Assembly (NCBI GenBank): GCA_963758945.1
Contig: CAVWXY010000006.1
Location: forward strand, 434,001-498,000
Length of the DNA: 64,000 bases
Direction of reading: 5' to 3'
Origin: VAZQ01 sp963758945
GTDB lineage: Bacteria; Pseudomonadota; Alphaproteobacteria; Rhizobiales; Xanthobacteraceae
The translations under genes were made by a program, and so were the position numbers. Positions 8,810 to 17,724 of the stretch are shown here, piece after piece. Under the pieces are notes generated by a model. It was not told where the DNA came from. It ran no database searches and saw nothing but the letters and a program-made list of their open reading frames with translations. How positions within the stretch are numbered: the stretch's first letter is position 1; the number at the start of each line of letters is the position of its first letter.

Positions 8810-9342
8810 GCCGCCCCCCGCGTGCGCAGGCGGCGCCCGTCGGTCGCCGACGCCGCCTCGCGAGCCACTGCGGCGTAGCGTCGCCGGGTGCGCTCGCCGG
8901 CGGCGGGACCGGGGGCGAAGGCGTAGTCGGGCTTCTGGATCGGCCGTCCGTTGGCGGGATCGACCAGAATGGGTTCCACCGCCGCGCCGGTCTTGGCATT
9001 GACCAGCAGCACGCTCGCGCCCTCGGGCGCGAAATGCTTGTTGCCCCAGGCGAGCAGGGCGACCAGAACGGGATGGAAATCGCGCCCGCGCGCGGTCAGG
9101 ACGTATTCGTCACGCGGGGGCCGCTCGCTGTAGCGGCGGCGCTCCAGCAGCCCCGCGTCGACCAGCGCGTTGAGTCGGCGCGTCAACATGTTGGGCGCGA
9201 TGCCGAGGCTCCGCTGGAATTCGTCGAAACGGGTCATCCCGTGCAGGGCGTCGCGCAGGATGAGTATGCTCCACCACTCGCCCACGCGCTCCAGGCTACG
9301 GGCGATCGGGCAGGGCATGCCGCCGAAGCTCTTGTGCTGCAT
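8806..9342 (-). CDS. HxlR family transcriptional regulator
   Basis: Winged-helix regulator of the HxlR type (PF01638). The N-terminal conserved CPIARSLERVGEWWSILILRDAL block and the recognition region FDEFQRSLGIAPNMLTRRLNALVDAGLLERRRYSERP are both present in the first 95 residues. A C-terminal extension of about 80 residues follows, seen in the longer members. Cys11 lies where redox- or electrophile-sensing members carry their sensor cysteine. It overlaps the MATE gene by four bases and is divergent from the MaoC gene; a direct repeat in the intergenic gap is a candidate operator. Confidence 0.92.
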   Translation of the reverse strand: MQHKSFGGMPCPIARSLERVGEWWSILILRDALHGMTRFDEFQRSLGIAPNMLTRRLNALVDAGLLERRRYSERPPRDEYVLTARGRDFHPVLVALLAWGNKHFAPEGASVLLVNAKTGAAVEPILVDPANGRPIQKPDYAFAPGPAAGERTRRRYAAVAREAASATDGRRLRTRGAA

Positions 9343-9358
9343 TGAGGCAACATAGGCG

Positions 9359-9383
9359 AGTTACTATCATAATGCAAGTTACT
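9359..9383. promoter_or_regulatory. candidate HxlR operator (direct repeat AGTTACT)
   Basis: The heptamer AGTTACT occurs at 9359-9365 and again at 9377-9383, 18 bases apart start to start, in the 70-base gap between the HxlR gene and the MaoC gene. The region is AT-rich in a GC-rich setting. Binding by the HxlR protein is inferred from position only. Confidence 0.4.
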
Positions 9384-9412
9384 TTTCCGGACCAAACACG
9401 CAGAGGTGATCC

Positions 9413-9919
9413 GTGGCGGAACCGGTGACCCCCGATGGAGGCAGACGACGCTATCTCGAGGATCTCGAGGTCGGGCAGCGCTTCAGCAGCGGCACGCACG
9501 TCGTCGACGAGCGGCAGATCAAGGCATTCGCGGCGCAATTCGATCCGCAGCCCTTTCATCTCGATGACGCCGCCGCGCAGGGCACGCTGTTCGGCGGCCT
9601 CGCGGCGAGCGGCTGGCACACCGCGGCGATCACCATGCGCCTCCTGGTCGAGACGGGACTGCCGCTCATGGGTGGGATCATCGGCGCGGGCGGCGAGATC
9701 GCTTGGCCGAAACCGACGCGGCCGGGCGACGTTCTTCGCGTCGTGAGCGAAATCGAAGACGTGACGCCTTCGCGCTCCCGGCCCGACCGCGGCATGGTGC
9801 GCGTGCGCAGCGAGACGCGCAACCAGCGCGAGGAGGTGGTGCAGGTGCTGATCGCCAAGCTCGTGGTACCGCGCCGCGCGACTGCGCCCGCGACGCATTC
9901 CGAGCTCGCGGCCAAATAG
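9413..9919 (+). CDS. MaoC-like acyl dehydratase (hotdog fold)
   Basis: MaoC-domain protein of 168 residues, the usual length of a single-hotdog (R)-specific enoyl-CoA hydratase or mesaconyl-CoA hydratase-like enzyme. The hydratase motif is seen as FAAQFDPQPFHLDDAAAQGTLFGGLAASGWH (residues about 45-75), containing the catalytic Asp and His, and the late substrate-binding strand follows. GTG 9413 has AGAGG upstream. Divergent from the HxlR gene. The acyl-CoA substrate is unknown; the downstream CoA-dependent catabolic operon makes a shared pathway possible. Confidence 0.9.
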   Translation: MAEPVTPDGGRRRYLEDLEVGQRFSSGTHVVDERQIKAFAAQFDPQPFHLDDAAAQGTLFGGLAASGWHTAAITMRLLVETGLPLMGGIIGAGGEIAWPKPTRPGDVLRVVSEIEDVTPSRSRPDRGMVRVRSETRNQREEVVQVLIAKLVVPRRATAPATHSELAAK

Positions 9920-10061
9920 GCGGGCAGCCGCCGCGCCTTGGTTTCGGCCCAGATTGTTGGCAAAGTTGCATAGGTATTGGACTTTCGGCGTGCGGCCTCG
10001 ACGCGCGCGCGAGTCATGAATTTCTCGCCGGCACTGAGACCAGATCGAACCGGGCTGCCGC

Positions 10062-11909
10062 ATGTCCGCGATTTCACGCCGCGACTTCCTCAACGGAGTG
10101 GCCCTCGCCGTCGTCGCCGGGCTCACCCCGGCCGCCCAGGTCTCGGCCGCGTCCGACCGCTATCCGCCGGCGCTCACGGGATTGCGCGGTCAGCACCCCG
10201 GCTCGTTCGAGACCGCGCACGCGCAGGCGCGCGAGGGCAAGCATTTCGCGCTCGACGGCCTGCCGATCGAGGAGCGCTACGATCTCGTCGTGGTCGGCGG
10301 CGGCATCAGCGGCCTTGCGGCCGCCTGGTTCTATCGCCGCGCCGCCGGGCCGTCCGCGCGCATCCTGGTGCTCGACAACCACGACGATTTCGGTGGGCAT
10401 GCCAAGCGCAACGAGTTCACCATCGACGGCCGGCGCCTGATCGGCTACGGGGGCAGCGAGTCGATCGATTCTCCCAAGACGCATTACAGCGAGGTCGCCA
10501 AAGGGCTCCTGCGTGATCTCGGGGTCACGGTCGAGCGGTTCGAGACCGCATTCGAGCGCACGCTCTATCCCTCACTCGGGCTTGCGCGCGGCACTTTCTT
10601 TGCACGCGAGGCGTTCGGCCGCGATGTGCTGGTGGCGGGCGAGCCGCCCGCCGGCGGCACTGACGAAGCCGGCCGTCGGCTCGCCAACGCCAAGCCGCTC
10701 GCCGAATTGGTGGCCGCGTTCCCGATCTCGGACGCGAGCAAGGCGCAATTGCTCGCGCTCTACGACGCCGCGCGCGATCCGCTCGCCGGCCGCACGATCG
10801 AGGAGAAGATCGAAGTTCTCAGGCGCACGAGCTATCGCGACTACCTCACCAAGGTCTGCGGTCTGAGCGAGGAGGCGGCGAACTGCTTTCAGGGCCGCAC
10901 GCTCGGCTTCTTCGGGCTCGGCTGTGACGCGGTGCCGGCCGCCGATGCGCGCGATCTCGGCTATCCCGGCTTCGAAGGCCTCGGTCTGCCGGCGCGGGCG
11001 GGCGCGCGCGAGCCCTACATCTATCATTTCCCCGACGGCAACGCCTCGCTCGCCCGGCTCCTGGTGCGGGCGTTGGTGCCAGCGGTCGCCGCGGGCGCCG
11101 GCATGGACGACGTGGTGCTCGCCGCCTTCGATTACGGCGCGCTCGACCGCGACGGAAGTGCCGTCCGCATCCGGCTCGATGCGACCTGCGTCGACGTCCG
11201 CAACGCCGGCGACGCCGTGCTCGTCGCCTATGTCAGCGCCGGCATGGCGCATCGCGTGGCGGCGAAGCACGCGGTGCTCGCCTGCTTCCACATGGTCATC
11301 CCCCACATCATGCCGGAGCTTCCGGCCGAGCAGCGCGAGGCGCTGGCGCTGAACGTCAAGACGCCGATCGTCTACACCAACGTGCTCGTGCGCGACTGGC
11401 GCCCGTGGGTCCGGCTCGGCGTGCACGACATTTCCGCGCCGATGTCGTTCCACAGCCGCGTTAAGCTCGACTTCCCCGTGAGCCTGGGCGGCTACCGCCA
11501 TTCCCGCGATCCGGCCGCGCCCATCTGCCTGCACCTCGTCCATGTCGCGGGCGAGGCCAACCGCGGGCTCGACGCGCGCACGCAGTTTCGCATCGGCCAG
11601 GGCAAGCTGCTCGCCATGACCTTCGCGGATTTCGAGGACCGCATCCGCGACGAGCTCGATCGGATGCTCGGCCCCGGCGGATTTGCGAGCGCGCGCGACA
11701 TCGCCGCCATCACCGTCAACCGCTGGCCACACGGTTACGGTTACGTCGCCAACTCGCTCTACGACGGGGACGACTACGAGCGCGTGCTCGAACGCGCCCG
11801 GCAAAAGTGCGGCGGCGTCGCCATCGCTAATTCCGACGCCGGCGGAGACGCCTATGCCCACCTCGCCATCGACCAGGCGGCGCGCGCCGTGCGCGAGCTC
11901 GCGGGATGA
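10062..11909 (+). CDS. Tat-exported FAD-dependent oxidoreductase, spermidine dehydrogenase-like
   Basis: The protein starts MSAISRRDFLNGVALAVVAG, a Tat signal (S-R-R-D-F-L), so it is probably folded with cofactor in the cytoplasm and exported. The Rossmann FAD motif is VVVGGGISGLAAAWFYRR (about residues 75-95), followed by the dinucleotide-binding LVLDNHDDFGGHAKRNEF. Size (615) and overall pattern resemble the NAD(P)/FAD-binding proteins annotated as periplasmic spermidine dehydrogenase. Substrate assignment is by resemblance only. It precedes the hydrolase operon but is separated by about 120 bases holding an operator-like site, so it is likely a separate transcript. Confidence 0.82.
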   Translation: MSAISRRDFLNGVALAVVAGLTPAAQVSAASDRYPPALTGLRGQHPGSFETAHAQAREGKHFALDGLPIEERYDLVVVGGGISGLAAAWFYRRAAGPSARILVLDNHDDFGGHAKRNEFTIDGRRLIGYGGSESIDSPKTHYSEVAKGLLRDLGVTVERFETAFERTLYPSLGLARGTFFAREAFGRDVLVAGEPPAGGTDEAGRRLANAKPLAELVAAFPISDASKAQLLALYDAARDPLAGRTIEEKIEVLRRTSYRDYLTKVCGLSEEAANCFQGRTLGFFGLGCDAVPAADARDLGYPGFEGLGLPARAGAREPYIYHFPDGNASLARLLVRALVPAVAAGAGMDDVVLAAFDYGALDRDGSAVRIRLDATCVDVRNAGDAVLVAYVSAGMAHRVAAKHAVLACFHMVIPHIMPELPAEQREALALNVKTPIVYTNVLVRDWRPWVRLGVHDISAPMSFHSRVKLDFPVSLGGYRHSRDPAAPICLHLVHVAGEANRGLDARTQFRIGQGKLLAMTFADFEDRIRDELDRMLGPGGFASARDIAAITVNRWPHGYGYVANSLYDGDDYERVLERARQKCGGVAIANSDAGGDAYAHLAIDQAARAVRELAG

Positions 11910-11930
11910 CCCCGGCGGGATCCGGCGGAA

Positions 11931-11947
11931 ATATTCCTTTTCATATA
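11931..11947 (+). promoter_or_regulatory. AT-rich operator-like 17-mer, copy 1 of a shared MarR-type site
   Basis: ATATTCCTTTTCATATA lies 81 bases before the alpha/beta hydrolase start. It is the reverse complement, with one mismatch in 17, of a site at 22165-22181 between the MarR gene and the NicX-like gene. A perfect TATAAT hexamer (11944-11949) overlaps its right end, so a bound repressor would block RNA polymerase. Inferred operator of the hydrolase-to-3-hydroxyacyl-CoA-dehydrogenase operon. Confidence 0.65.
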
Positions 11948-12028
11948 ATTTGACTTTGCTAGCATGGGCACGAGCCGGTCGGCGCTGCCTCCGGCGCCCG
12001 GGTTCTCGTGAGAATGGAGGCGCTCAAG

Positions 12029-12829
12029 ATGGAGGTCATGGGCACGCAGCCGCCCGGTCCTCCCGGCCGGAACGTCGCCCCCGCACCGGCAGTGGTGTTT
12101 CTTCATGGCATCGGCGGCGCGGCCCGCGGCTGGACGCCGCAATCTGCGTCCTTCGCGGCGGCGGGATGGCGCCCGGTCGCGCTCGATCTGCCGGGCTACG
12201 GCGCGCGGCCCCCGGTCGCAGAAATGGATTTCGAGGGGCTCGCGGCCGACCTCGAAGCTGCTGTCGAGGGGCGCGAGCTCGATCGTCCGGTACTGGTCGG
12301 CCATTCCATGGGCGGCATGATCGTGCAGACGGCGTTACGGCGCCGCCCCGCGGGCTACCGCGCCGCGGTGCTCTGCTGCACCAGCCCGGCCTTCGGCGAT
12401 CCCGCGGGCGAGTTCCAGCGGAAATTCGTCGCCGACCGCCTCGCCCCGCTCGATGCCGGCGCAACGATGGCCGTGCTCGCCGCCTCGATCGTCGACGCCA
12501 TGATGGGGCCGAGTCCCGAACCCGCCGGCCGCGCGCTCGCCATCGAGACCATGGCGGCGACGCCGGAATCGACCTATCGCGCTGCAGTGCATTGCTTGGT
12601 GACGTTCGACGAGCGCGCCAATCTGCCGAACATTCGCGTTCCCGTGCTCTGCCTCGCCGGCGAGCATGACCGCAACGCGCCGGCGGCGATGATGGAGCGC
12701 ATGGCCGGCAAGATCCCCGGTGCCCGCTATGTCCGTCTCGCTGGCGTCGGTCACCTGCCCAATCTCGAGGCACCGCAGCTCTTCGACACGGCGGTGCTCG
12801 ACTTCCTGACGCATGCACCGGCGGCCTGA
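12029..12829 (+). CDS. alpha/beta hydrolase
   Basis: First gene of a five-gene catabolic operon. Alpha/beta-hydrolase fold: oxyanion region VVFLHGIGGAARGW, nucleophile elbow VLVGHSMGGM, acid Asp in LAGEHDRNAP and catalytic His in GVGHLPNLEAP. It may cleave an ester, enol-lactone, C-C or N-acyl bond; in nicotinate-type pathways a hydrolase of this fold (NicD) removes a formyl group, but specific identity to NicD is not evident. ATG 12029 has GGAGG 8 bases upstream; GTG 12008 and ATG 12014 are longer alternatives. The acyl-CoA dehydrogenase gene starts 15 bases after its stop. Confidence 0.85.
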   Translation: MEVMGTQPPGPPGRNVAPAPAVVFLHGIGGAARGWTPQSASFAAAGWRPVALDLPGYGARPPVAEMDFEGLAADLEAAVEGRELDRPVLVGHSMGGMIVQTALRRRPAGYRAAVLCCTSPAFGDPAGEFQRKFVADRLAPLDAGATMAVLAASIVDAMMGPSPEPAGRALAIETMAATPESTYRAAVHCLVTFDERANLPNIRVPVLCLAGEHDRNAPAAMMERMAGKIPGARYVRLAGVGHLPNLEAPQLFDTAVLDFLTHAPAA

Positions 12830-12844
12830 GTGGAGAGGACTCCC

Positions 12845-14116
12845 ATGCGCGCCCCTGAACTCGATGCGCACCACGCCGACACGGCGATGTTCGCGGCCGA
12901 TGCGTTCCGACTGTCCGACGCGGCGGCCGACCTGATCGGCAAGGCGCGGCGCTTCGGCCGCCGGGTGCTGGCCCCGCGCGCAGCGCAACATGATCGCGAC
13001 GCGACATTTCCGCTCGAGAATTTCCGCGATATGCACGGCGAAGGACTTCTCGCCATCTGCATCCCGAAATCGGACGGAGGCCTCGGCGCCGATTTCCAGA
13101 CCTACTGCCTCGCCGCGGCCGAACTCGGCCGCTATTGCGGCGCGACCGCGCTCTCCTGGAACATGCACGTATGCTCGACCCTGTGGTCGGGCGCGCTCGC
13201 CGACGATCTGCCGATGACGTCGGCAGAGCGCGCAGCGCACGCGAAGCGGCGCCATACCCACTATCGTCGCATCCTCGACAATGGTGCCATCTACGCGCAG
13301 CCGTTCTCGGAAGGGGGGGCGGCGGCCGCCGGTGTCGTCGCCTTCGGCACCGAGGCGCGGCCGGTCGACGGCGGATTCATTGTCAACGGCAAGAAGATCT
13401 TCGCCTCGCTGTCGGGTGCCGCCGACTACTATGGCGTGCTGTGTACCGAGCGCGCCGAGGGCGAAGCTGCAAGTCGCCGCAACACGCTCTACCTCGCCGT
13501 TCCCGCGAATGCGGCGGGCGTGTCGGTGGTGGGCGATTGGGACCCGCTCGGCATGCGGGGCACGGTATCGCGCACGCTCCTGTTCAAGGACGTGTTCGTG
13601 TCCGAGGACGAGATGCTGATGCCGCACGGCGTCTACTTCCAGGCGGCCTCGCGCTGGCCGCACATGTTTCTCACCTTGTCGCCGACCTATATGGGGCTCA
13701 CGCAGGCGGCCTACGACTTCACCGTGGCCTATCTGCGCGGCGAGGTTCCCGGGACGCCGCCGGTCAAGCGGCGCATGTTCCCGACCAAGCAGATCGCTGT
13801 GGCCGAGATGCGCGTCATGCTCGAGCAGACCAAGGCGCTATGGTTCCAGGCGGTCAGCGAGGCGCGCGCCAATCCGAGCAAGGAGCAGGTGCTGCGCGCC
13901 TACGCCGCCCAGCATACCGTGATGGAGAACGCCAACGCCGTTGCCGCCAAGGGGCTCCGCACCTGCGGCGGACAGGCGATGCTCAAGAGCTTGCCGCTCG
14001 AGCGCATCTATCGCGACAGCCGCTGCGGCTCGCTGATGCTGCCCTGGACCGCGGAGATCTGCCTCGATCGTCTCGGCCGCGAGACGCTGTACGAGCCCAG
14101 CGAAAAGGACGAGTGA
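12845..14116 (+). CDS. acyl-CoA dehydrogenase family flavoprotein
   Basis: FAD-dependent enzyme that introduces a 2,3-double bond into an acyl-CoA, or a related flavin reaction. The N-terminal helical domain, the middle domain (FSEGGAAAAGVVAFGTEA, then GGFIVNGKKIFASLSGAADYY) and the C-terminal domain with LRTCGGQAMLKSLPLERIYRDSR are in order. At the position where medium-chain enzymes carry their catalytic Glu (YEGT), this protein reads LPWT, so the base, if any, sits elsewhere or the reaction differs. ATG 12845 follows GAGAGGA. It lies between the hydrolase and CoA-ligase genes in the same direction. Confidence 0.9.
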   Translation: MRAPELDAHHADTAMFAADAFRLSDAAADLIGKARRFGRRVLAPRAAQHDRDATFPLENFRDMHGEGLLAICIPKSDGGLGADFQTYCLAAAELGRYCGATALSWNMHVCSTLWSGALADDLPMTSAERAAHAKRRHTHYRRILDNGAIYAQPFSEGGAAAAGVVAFGTEARPVDGGFIVNGKKIFASLSGAADYYGVLCTERAEGEAASRRNTLYLAVPANAAGVSVVGDWDPLGMRGTVSRTLLFKDVFVSEDEMLMPHGVYFQAASRWPHMFLTLSPTYMGLTQAAYDFTVAYLRGEVPGTPPVKRRMFPTKQIAVAEMRVMLEQTKALWFQAVSEARANPSKEQVLRAYAAQHTVMENANAVAAKGLRTCGGQAMLKSLPLERIYRDSRCGSLMLPWTAEICLDRLGRETLYEPSEKDE

Positions 14117-14135
14117 CGGCGGTATAACGCTTCGA

Positions 14136-15647
14136 ATGGACCTCTCCGATCTCATCGCGCGCAACGCCGCCTTCACCCCGGACAAGACCGCGATCCGGTT
14201 TGAAGGCCGCGCGCTCAGCTACGCCGCGCTGGCGGAACGCGTCGCCCAGGCCGCGCGCGCGCTGAAATCGAGGGTCGGCGTCGGCCGCGGCGACCGCGTG
14301 GCGATCCTTGCGGCCAATCATCCCGATTATCTCGTGCTGCTCTACGCCTGCGCCCGACTGGGCGCCATGCTGGTACCGCTCAACTGGCGCCTGGCGGTAC
14401 CGGAGCAGGTCTTCATCCTTGCCGATGCCTCGGTGAAGGCGCTCGTGGTCGAGGAAACCTTCGCCGCAGTGATTCCGCCGCTGACGCAGGCACTGCCCGA
14501 CGTCCACGTCATCGGTCTCGACTTCGCTCCGGGCGGCGCGTCGTTCGACGGCCTTCTCGCGTCTGGCCGCGGCGACGGCCGCAACCCGCACATCGATTTC
14601 TCCTGTCCGCTCCTCGTGGTCTACACGTCGGGCACGACCGGCCGGCCGAAGGGCGCGGTGCTGCGCCAGGAGGCGCTCGTCTGGAACGCGGCGATGAGCC
14701 AGCACATGCACGGTCTCACCGCCGACGACCACGTGCTCACCGTCCTGCCGCTGTTTCATGTCGGCGGACTCAACATCCAGACCACGCCGGCGCTGCAGAT
14801 CGGTGCGACGGTGATCATCCATTCGCGGTTCGCGCCGGCGGCGACGCTCGCCACCATCGCCGAGGACCGGCCCACGCTCACCGTGCTGGTGCCCGCGACG
14901 ATCCAGGCGCTGATCGAGCATCCCCGTTGGAACGAGGCCGAGCTCTCCAGCCTGCGCGCGATCACGACCGGCTCGACCGTCGTGCCGCAGTTGCTGATCG
15001 ACGCCGTGACCGCGCGCGGCGTGCCGGTGCTGCAGGTCTACGGCTCGACCGAGACCTGTCCAATCGCGATCTACACCCGGCTCGGCGGCGATCTCTCCCG
15101 CGGCAACTCGACCGGCCAGCCCGGGCTCTACTGCGAGGCGCGCATCGTCGACGACCGCGGGCACGAGGTGCCCCGCGGCGGCGCCGGCGAGGTGGTCGTG
15201 CGCGGGCCCAACGTGTTCTTCGAGTACTGGGGCAACGAGGCCGCCACCAGCGAGGCGCTGCGCAACGGCTGGTACTATACCGGCGACATCGGAACGCGCG
15301 ACGCCGACGGCTATTTCGTCATCCACGACCGCAAGAAGAACATGATCATCTCGGGCGGCGAGAACATCTATCCGGCCGAGGTCGAGCGCGTATTGAACGA
15401 GCACCCCGCCGTGGCCGAGGCAGCCGTGATCGGCCGCCCCGATCCCAAATGGCAGGAAGTTCCGGTCGCCTATGTGGTGCGGCACCAGGGCGCCGCGGTC
15501 GACGCCGAAACCTTGACCCGCCACGTGGGCGAGCAGCTCGCCCGCTTCAAGATCCCGCGCGCGGTGGTTTTCGTCGATGATTTGCCGCGCAACGCCCTCG
15601 GCAAGGTCCAGCACTTCCGCCTGAAGCAACAAGCCGGGGAGTCGTGA
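14136..15647 (+). CDS. acyl-CoA synthetase (AMP-forming, class I adenylate-forming family)
   Basis: Activates a carboxylic acid with ATP and CoA, probably the entry step of the operon's pathway. Family motifs are complete: P-loop YTSGTTGRPKG (about residues 164-174), YGSTE, YYTGDIGTRDADGYF, hinge KNMIISGGENIYPAEVE and the catalytic Lys in NALGKVQ near the C-terminus. 503 residues, normal for medium-chain, aromatic or dicarboxylate ligases. Its stop overlaps the next start (TGATG), so translation is coupled to the octopine-dehydrogenase-like gene. Substrate unknown. Confidence 0.94.
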   Translation: MDLSDLIARNAAFTPDKTAIRFEGRALSYAALAERVAQAARALKSRVGVGRGDRVAILAANHPDYLVLLYACARLGAMLVPLNWRLAVPEQVFILADASVKALVVEETFAAVIPPLTQALPDVHVIGLDFAPGGASFDGLLASGRGDGRNPHIDFSCPLLVVYTSGTTGRPKGAVLRQEALVWNAAMSQHMHGLTADDHVLTVLPLFHVGGLNIQTTPALQIGATVIIHSRFAPAATLATIAEDRPTLTVLVPATIQALIEHPRWNEAELSSLRAITTGSTVVPQLLIDAVTARGVPVLQVYGSTETCPIAIYTRLGGDLSRGNSTGQPGLYCEARIVDDRGHEVPRGGAGEVVVRGPNVFFEYWGNEAATSEALRNGWYYTGDIGTRDADGYFVIHDRKKNMIISGGENIYPAEVERVLNEHPAVAEAAVIGRPDPKWQEVPVAYVVRHQGAAVDAETLTRHVGEQLARFKIPRAVVFVDDLPRNALGKVQHFRLKQQAGES

Positions 15648-16738
15648 TGCGCATCGCCGTGCTGGGCGGAGGAAACGGGTCGTTCGCGGCCGCCGGCGAT
15701 CTGACCATGGCCGGCCACGAGGTTCGGCTGTGGCGGCGGGACCGAGACGCGGTCATTGCGCACCGCGCCGCCGGCAATAAGGTTGTGGTGAAGGACTTCA
15801 AGGGCCGCCACGAGGTCGCGCTCGCGGTCGTGACGTCCGACATGGGCGAGGCGGTGCGCGGCACGCAGCTCGTCCTGTGTCCGGCGCCCGCCATGGCGCA
15901 GGCCGACATCGCAACCGCGCTGAGCCCGCACCTTGCCGACGGACAGGTCGTGTTTCTGCCGCCGGGCACGTTCGGCTCGGTGTTGCTCGCGAAAACGGCG
16001 TGGGAGGCGGGCAGCCGCGCCGATATCGCCTGGGCCGAGACCGGCACGCTGCCGTGGCTCGCCCGCAAGCATGCCCCCTTCGAGGTGGCGATCACGGTGC
16101 GCGCCAAGCGGCTTCCGACCGGCGTCTTCCCGCTGACGCGCCGGGAGCACGCTCTGGCAGTGATCGCCGGGGCTTTTCCCGGCGTGATCGAGGACTGCGG
16201 CGACGCCCTGTCCGGCGCGCTGATGAATGCGGGACCCATCATCCATCCGCCGCTCATCACCATGAACGCGGGTCCGCTCGAGCATTTCGAGCGCTGGGAC
16301 ATTCACAAGGAGGGCACGCAAGCCTCGATTCGCCGCGTCACCGACGCGCTCGATGTCGAGCGCATCGCCGTGCGCGAGGCACTGGGATATGGCGCTCCGC
16401 ATTTCCCGCTCGCCAACCACTACGCCAAGGATGGGGAGCAATGGATGTATGGCCGCGGCGCGCACGATCGCTTGACCGATTCCGGCGACTGGCGTGAGCG
16501 CATCGTGCTGACCGCCCACCGCTATATGCTGGAGGACACTCGCATCGGCCTGTCGTTCCTGATCTCGGTCGCTGAGCTTGCCGGGGTCGCGACGCCGCTT
16601 GCCCGTGCCTTCGCCGCCATCGGTGGCGCGATCTGCGGCGAGGATTTCATCGCCGGTGGGCGAACCCTGCAGAGCCTGGGGCTCGCTCATCTCGATCGGG
16701 CGGCGCTGCAGCAATTGCTGCGCGAGGGATTCAAGTGA
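15647..16738 (+). CDS. NAD/NADP octopine/nopaline dehydrogenase family protein
   Basis: The N-terminal Rossmann domain has GGGNGSFAAAGDLTMAGHEVRLWRR (residues 6-30). The C-terminal half is the octopine/nopaline dehydrogenase domain (PF02317), with GALMNAGPIIHPPLITMNAG and GAPHFPLANHYA carrying the conserved His. Characterised relatives reversibly reduce or oxidise the imine formed from an amino acid and an oxoacid, so a secondary-amine (opine-like) or 2-hydroxyacid substrate is likely. It is unusual to find this family in the middle of a CoA-dependent beta-oxidation-like operon. ATG 15647 overlaps the ligase stop; the gene overlaps the next one by four bases (GTGA). Confidence 0.88.
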   Translation: MRIAVLGGGNGSFAAAGDLTMAGHEVRLWRRDRDAVIAHRAAGNKVVVKDFKGRHEVALAVVTSDMGEAVRGTQLVLCPAPAMAQADIATALSPHLADGQVVFLPPGTFGSVLLAKTAWEAGSRADIAWAETGTLPWLARKHAPFEVAITVRAKRLPTGVFPLTRREHALAVIAGAFPGVIEDCGDALSGALMNAGPIIHPPLITMNAGPLEHFERWDIHKEGTQASIRRVTDALDVERIAVREALGYGAPHFPLANHYAKDGEQWMYGRGAHDRLTDSGDWRERIVLTAHRYMLEDTRIGLSFLISVAELAGVATPLARAFAAIGGAICGEDFIAGGRTLQSLGLAHLDRAALQQLLREGFK

Positions 16739-17724
16739 CGCCGCGCGAGCGTGTTGCCTGCCTCGGCGCCGGGCGCATGGGCCGCGGCATTGCCGTGGTG
16801 TTCGCCTATGCCGGACACCCCGTGACGATCGTCGACTTCAAGCCGCGCAGTGCCGAGACTTTTGCCACGCTGGCGCGCGAGGCGATGGACGAGGTACGCG
16901 GCACGTTGACGAGCCTGGGGCGGCTGGGCTTGTTCGACGAGAGCAAGACCGGCGCCATCGCCGCGCGCGTGACCGTGGTAGCAGAGCGGGACGCGCAGGC
17001 GGCGTTGTCATGCGCCGCGGTGGTCTTCGAAGGCCTCCCCGAAGTGCTCGAGCTCAAGCGCCAGGCGCTTATGCGTACTTCAGCGCTCGCCGGCGCCGGG
17101 GCGATCATCGCCTCGACCACCTCGACCATCCTGGTCGACGATCTGGCGGGCGCCGTCGCTCGTCCGGAGCGCTTCCTCAACGCCCACTGGCTCAATCCGG
17201 CCTATCTGGTGCCGCTGGTCGAGCTCGCGCCGGGCGCGCGCACCGATCCCGGCGTCACCGCGAAGCTCAAGGCGCTGCTCGAAACGATCGGCAAGGTCCC
17301 GGTCGTCTGCGCGCCGCGCCCCGGCTACATCGTGCCGCGCATCCAGGCGCTGGCGATGAACGAGGCGGCGCGCATGGTGGAGGAGGGGGTGGCGACGGCG
17401 CAGGAGATCGATCGAGCGATCAAGTACGGCTTCGGCTTCCGCTTCGCGGTGCTCGGCATGTTGGAATTCATCGACTGGGGCGGCGGCGACATTCTCTATT
17501 ACGCCAGTCGCTATCTCACCGAGGCGCTGCGCAGCGAGCGCTACGCTGCGCCTGAGATCGTCGAGCGCAACATGCAGGAAGGCCGCATCGGGCTGCGCAG
17601 CGGGCAGGGCTTTCTTGACTACGCCAGCCTCGACATCGATGCCTACCGCCACGAGCGGCTGGCGGCGTTCGTCGCCATGCTCAGGCAGCTCGGCGTCGCA
17701 AGGCCGCCAGTCTTGGACGAGTGA
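16735..17724 (+). CDS. 3-hydroxyacyl-CoA dehydrogenase family protein
   Basis: NAD-dependent oxidoreductase of the 3-hydroxyacyl-CoA dehydrogenase family. The nucleotide motif GAGRMGRGIAVVFAYAGHPV lies at residues 10-29, the STTSTI segment and catalytic His in FLNAHWLNPAYLVPLVEL (about 150-165) follow, and a helical C-terminal domain is present. 329 residues is slightly longer than short-chain 3-hydroxybutyryl-CoA dehydrogenases (about 285). The GTG start overlaps the preceding stop (GTGA), so it is the translationally coupled last gene of the five-gene operon. It probably oxidises the hydroxyacyl-CoA made after ligation, dehydrogenation and hydration. Confidence 0.9.
   Translation: MTPRERVACLGAGRMGRGIAVVFAYAGHPVTIVDFKPRSAETFATLAREAMDEVRGTLTSLGRLGLFDESKTGAIAARVTVVAERDAQAALSCAAVVFEGLPEVLELKRQALMRTSALAGAGAIIASTTSTILVDDLAGAVARPERFLNAHWLNPAYLVPLVELAPGARTDPGVTAKLKALLETIGKVPVVCAPRPGYIVPRIQALAMNEAARMVEEGVATAQEIDRAIKYGFGFRFAVLGMLEFIDWGGGDILYYASRYLTEALRSERYAAPEIVERNMQEGRIGLRSGQGFLDYASLDIDAYRHERLAAFVAMLRQLGVARPPVLDE

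Noticed and set aside
12029..12829. Calling the alpha/beta hydrolase NicD (N-formylmaleamate deformylase)
   Set aside because: Only generic alpha/beta-hydrolase motifs match; no NicD-specific similarity was recognised.
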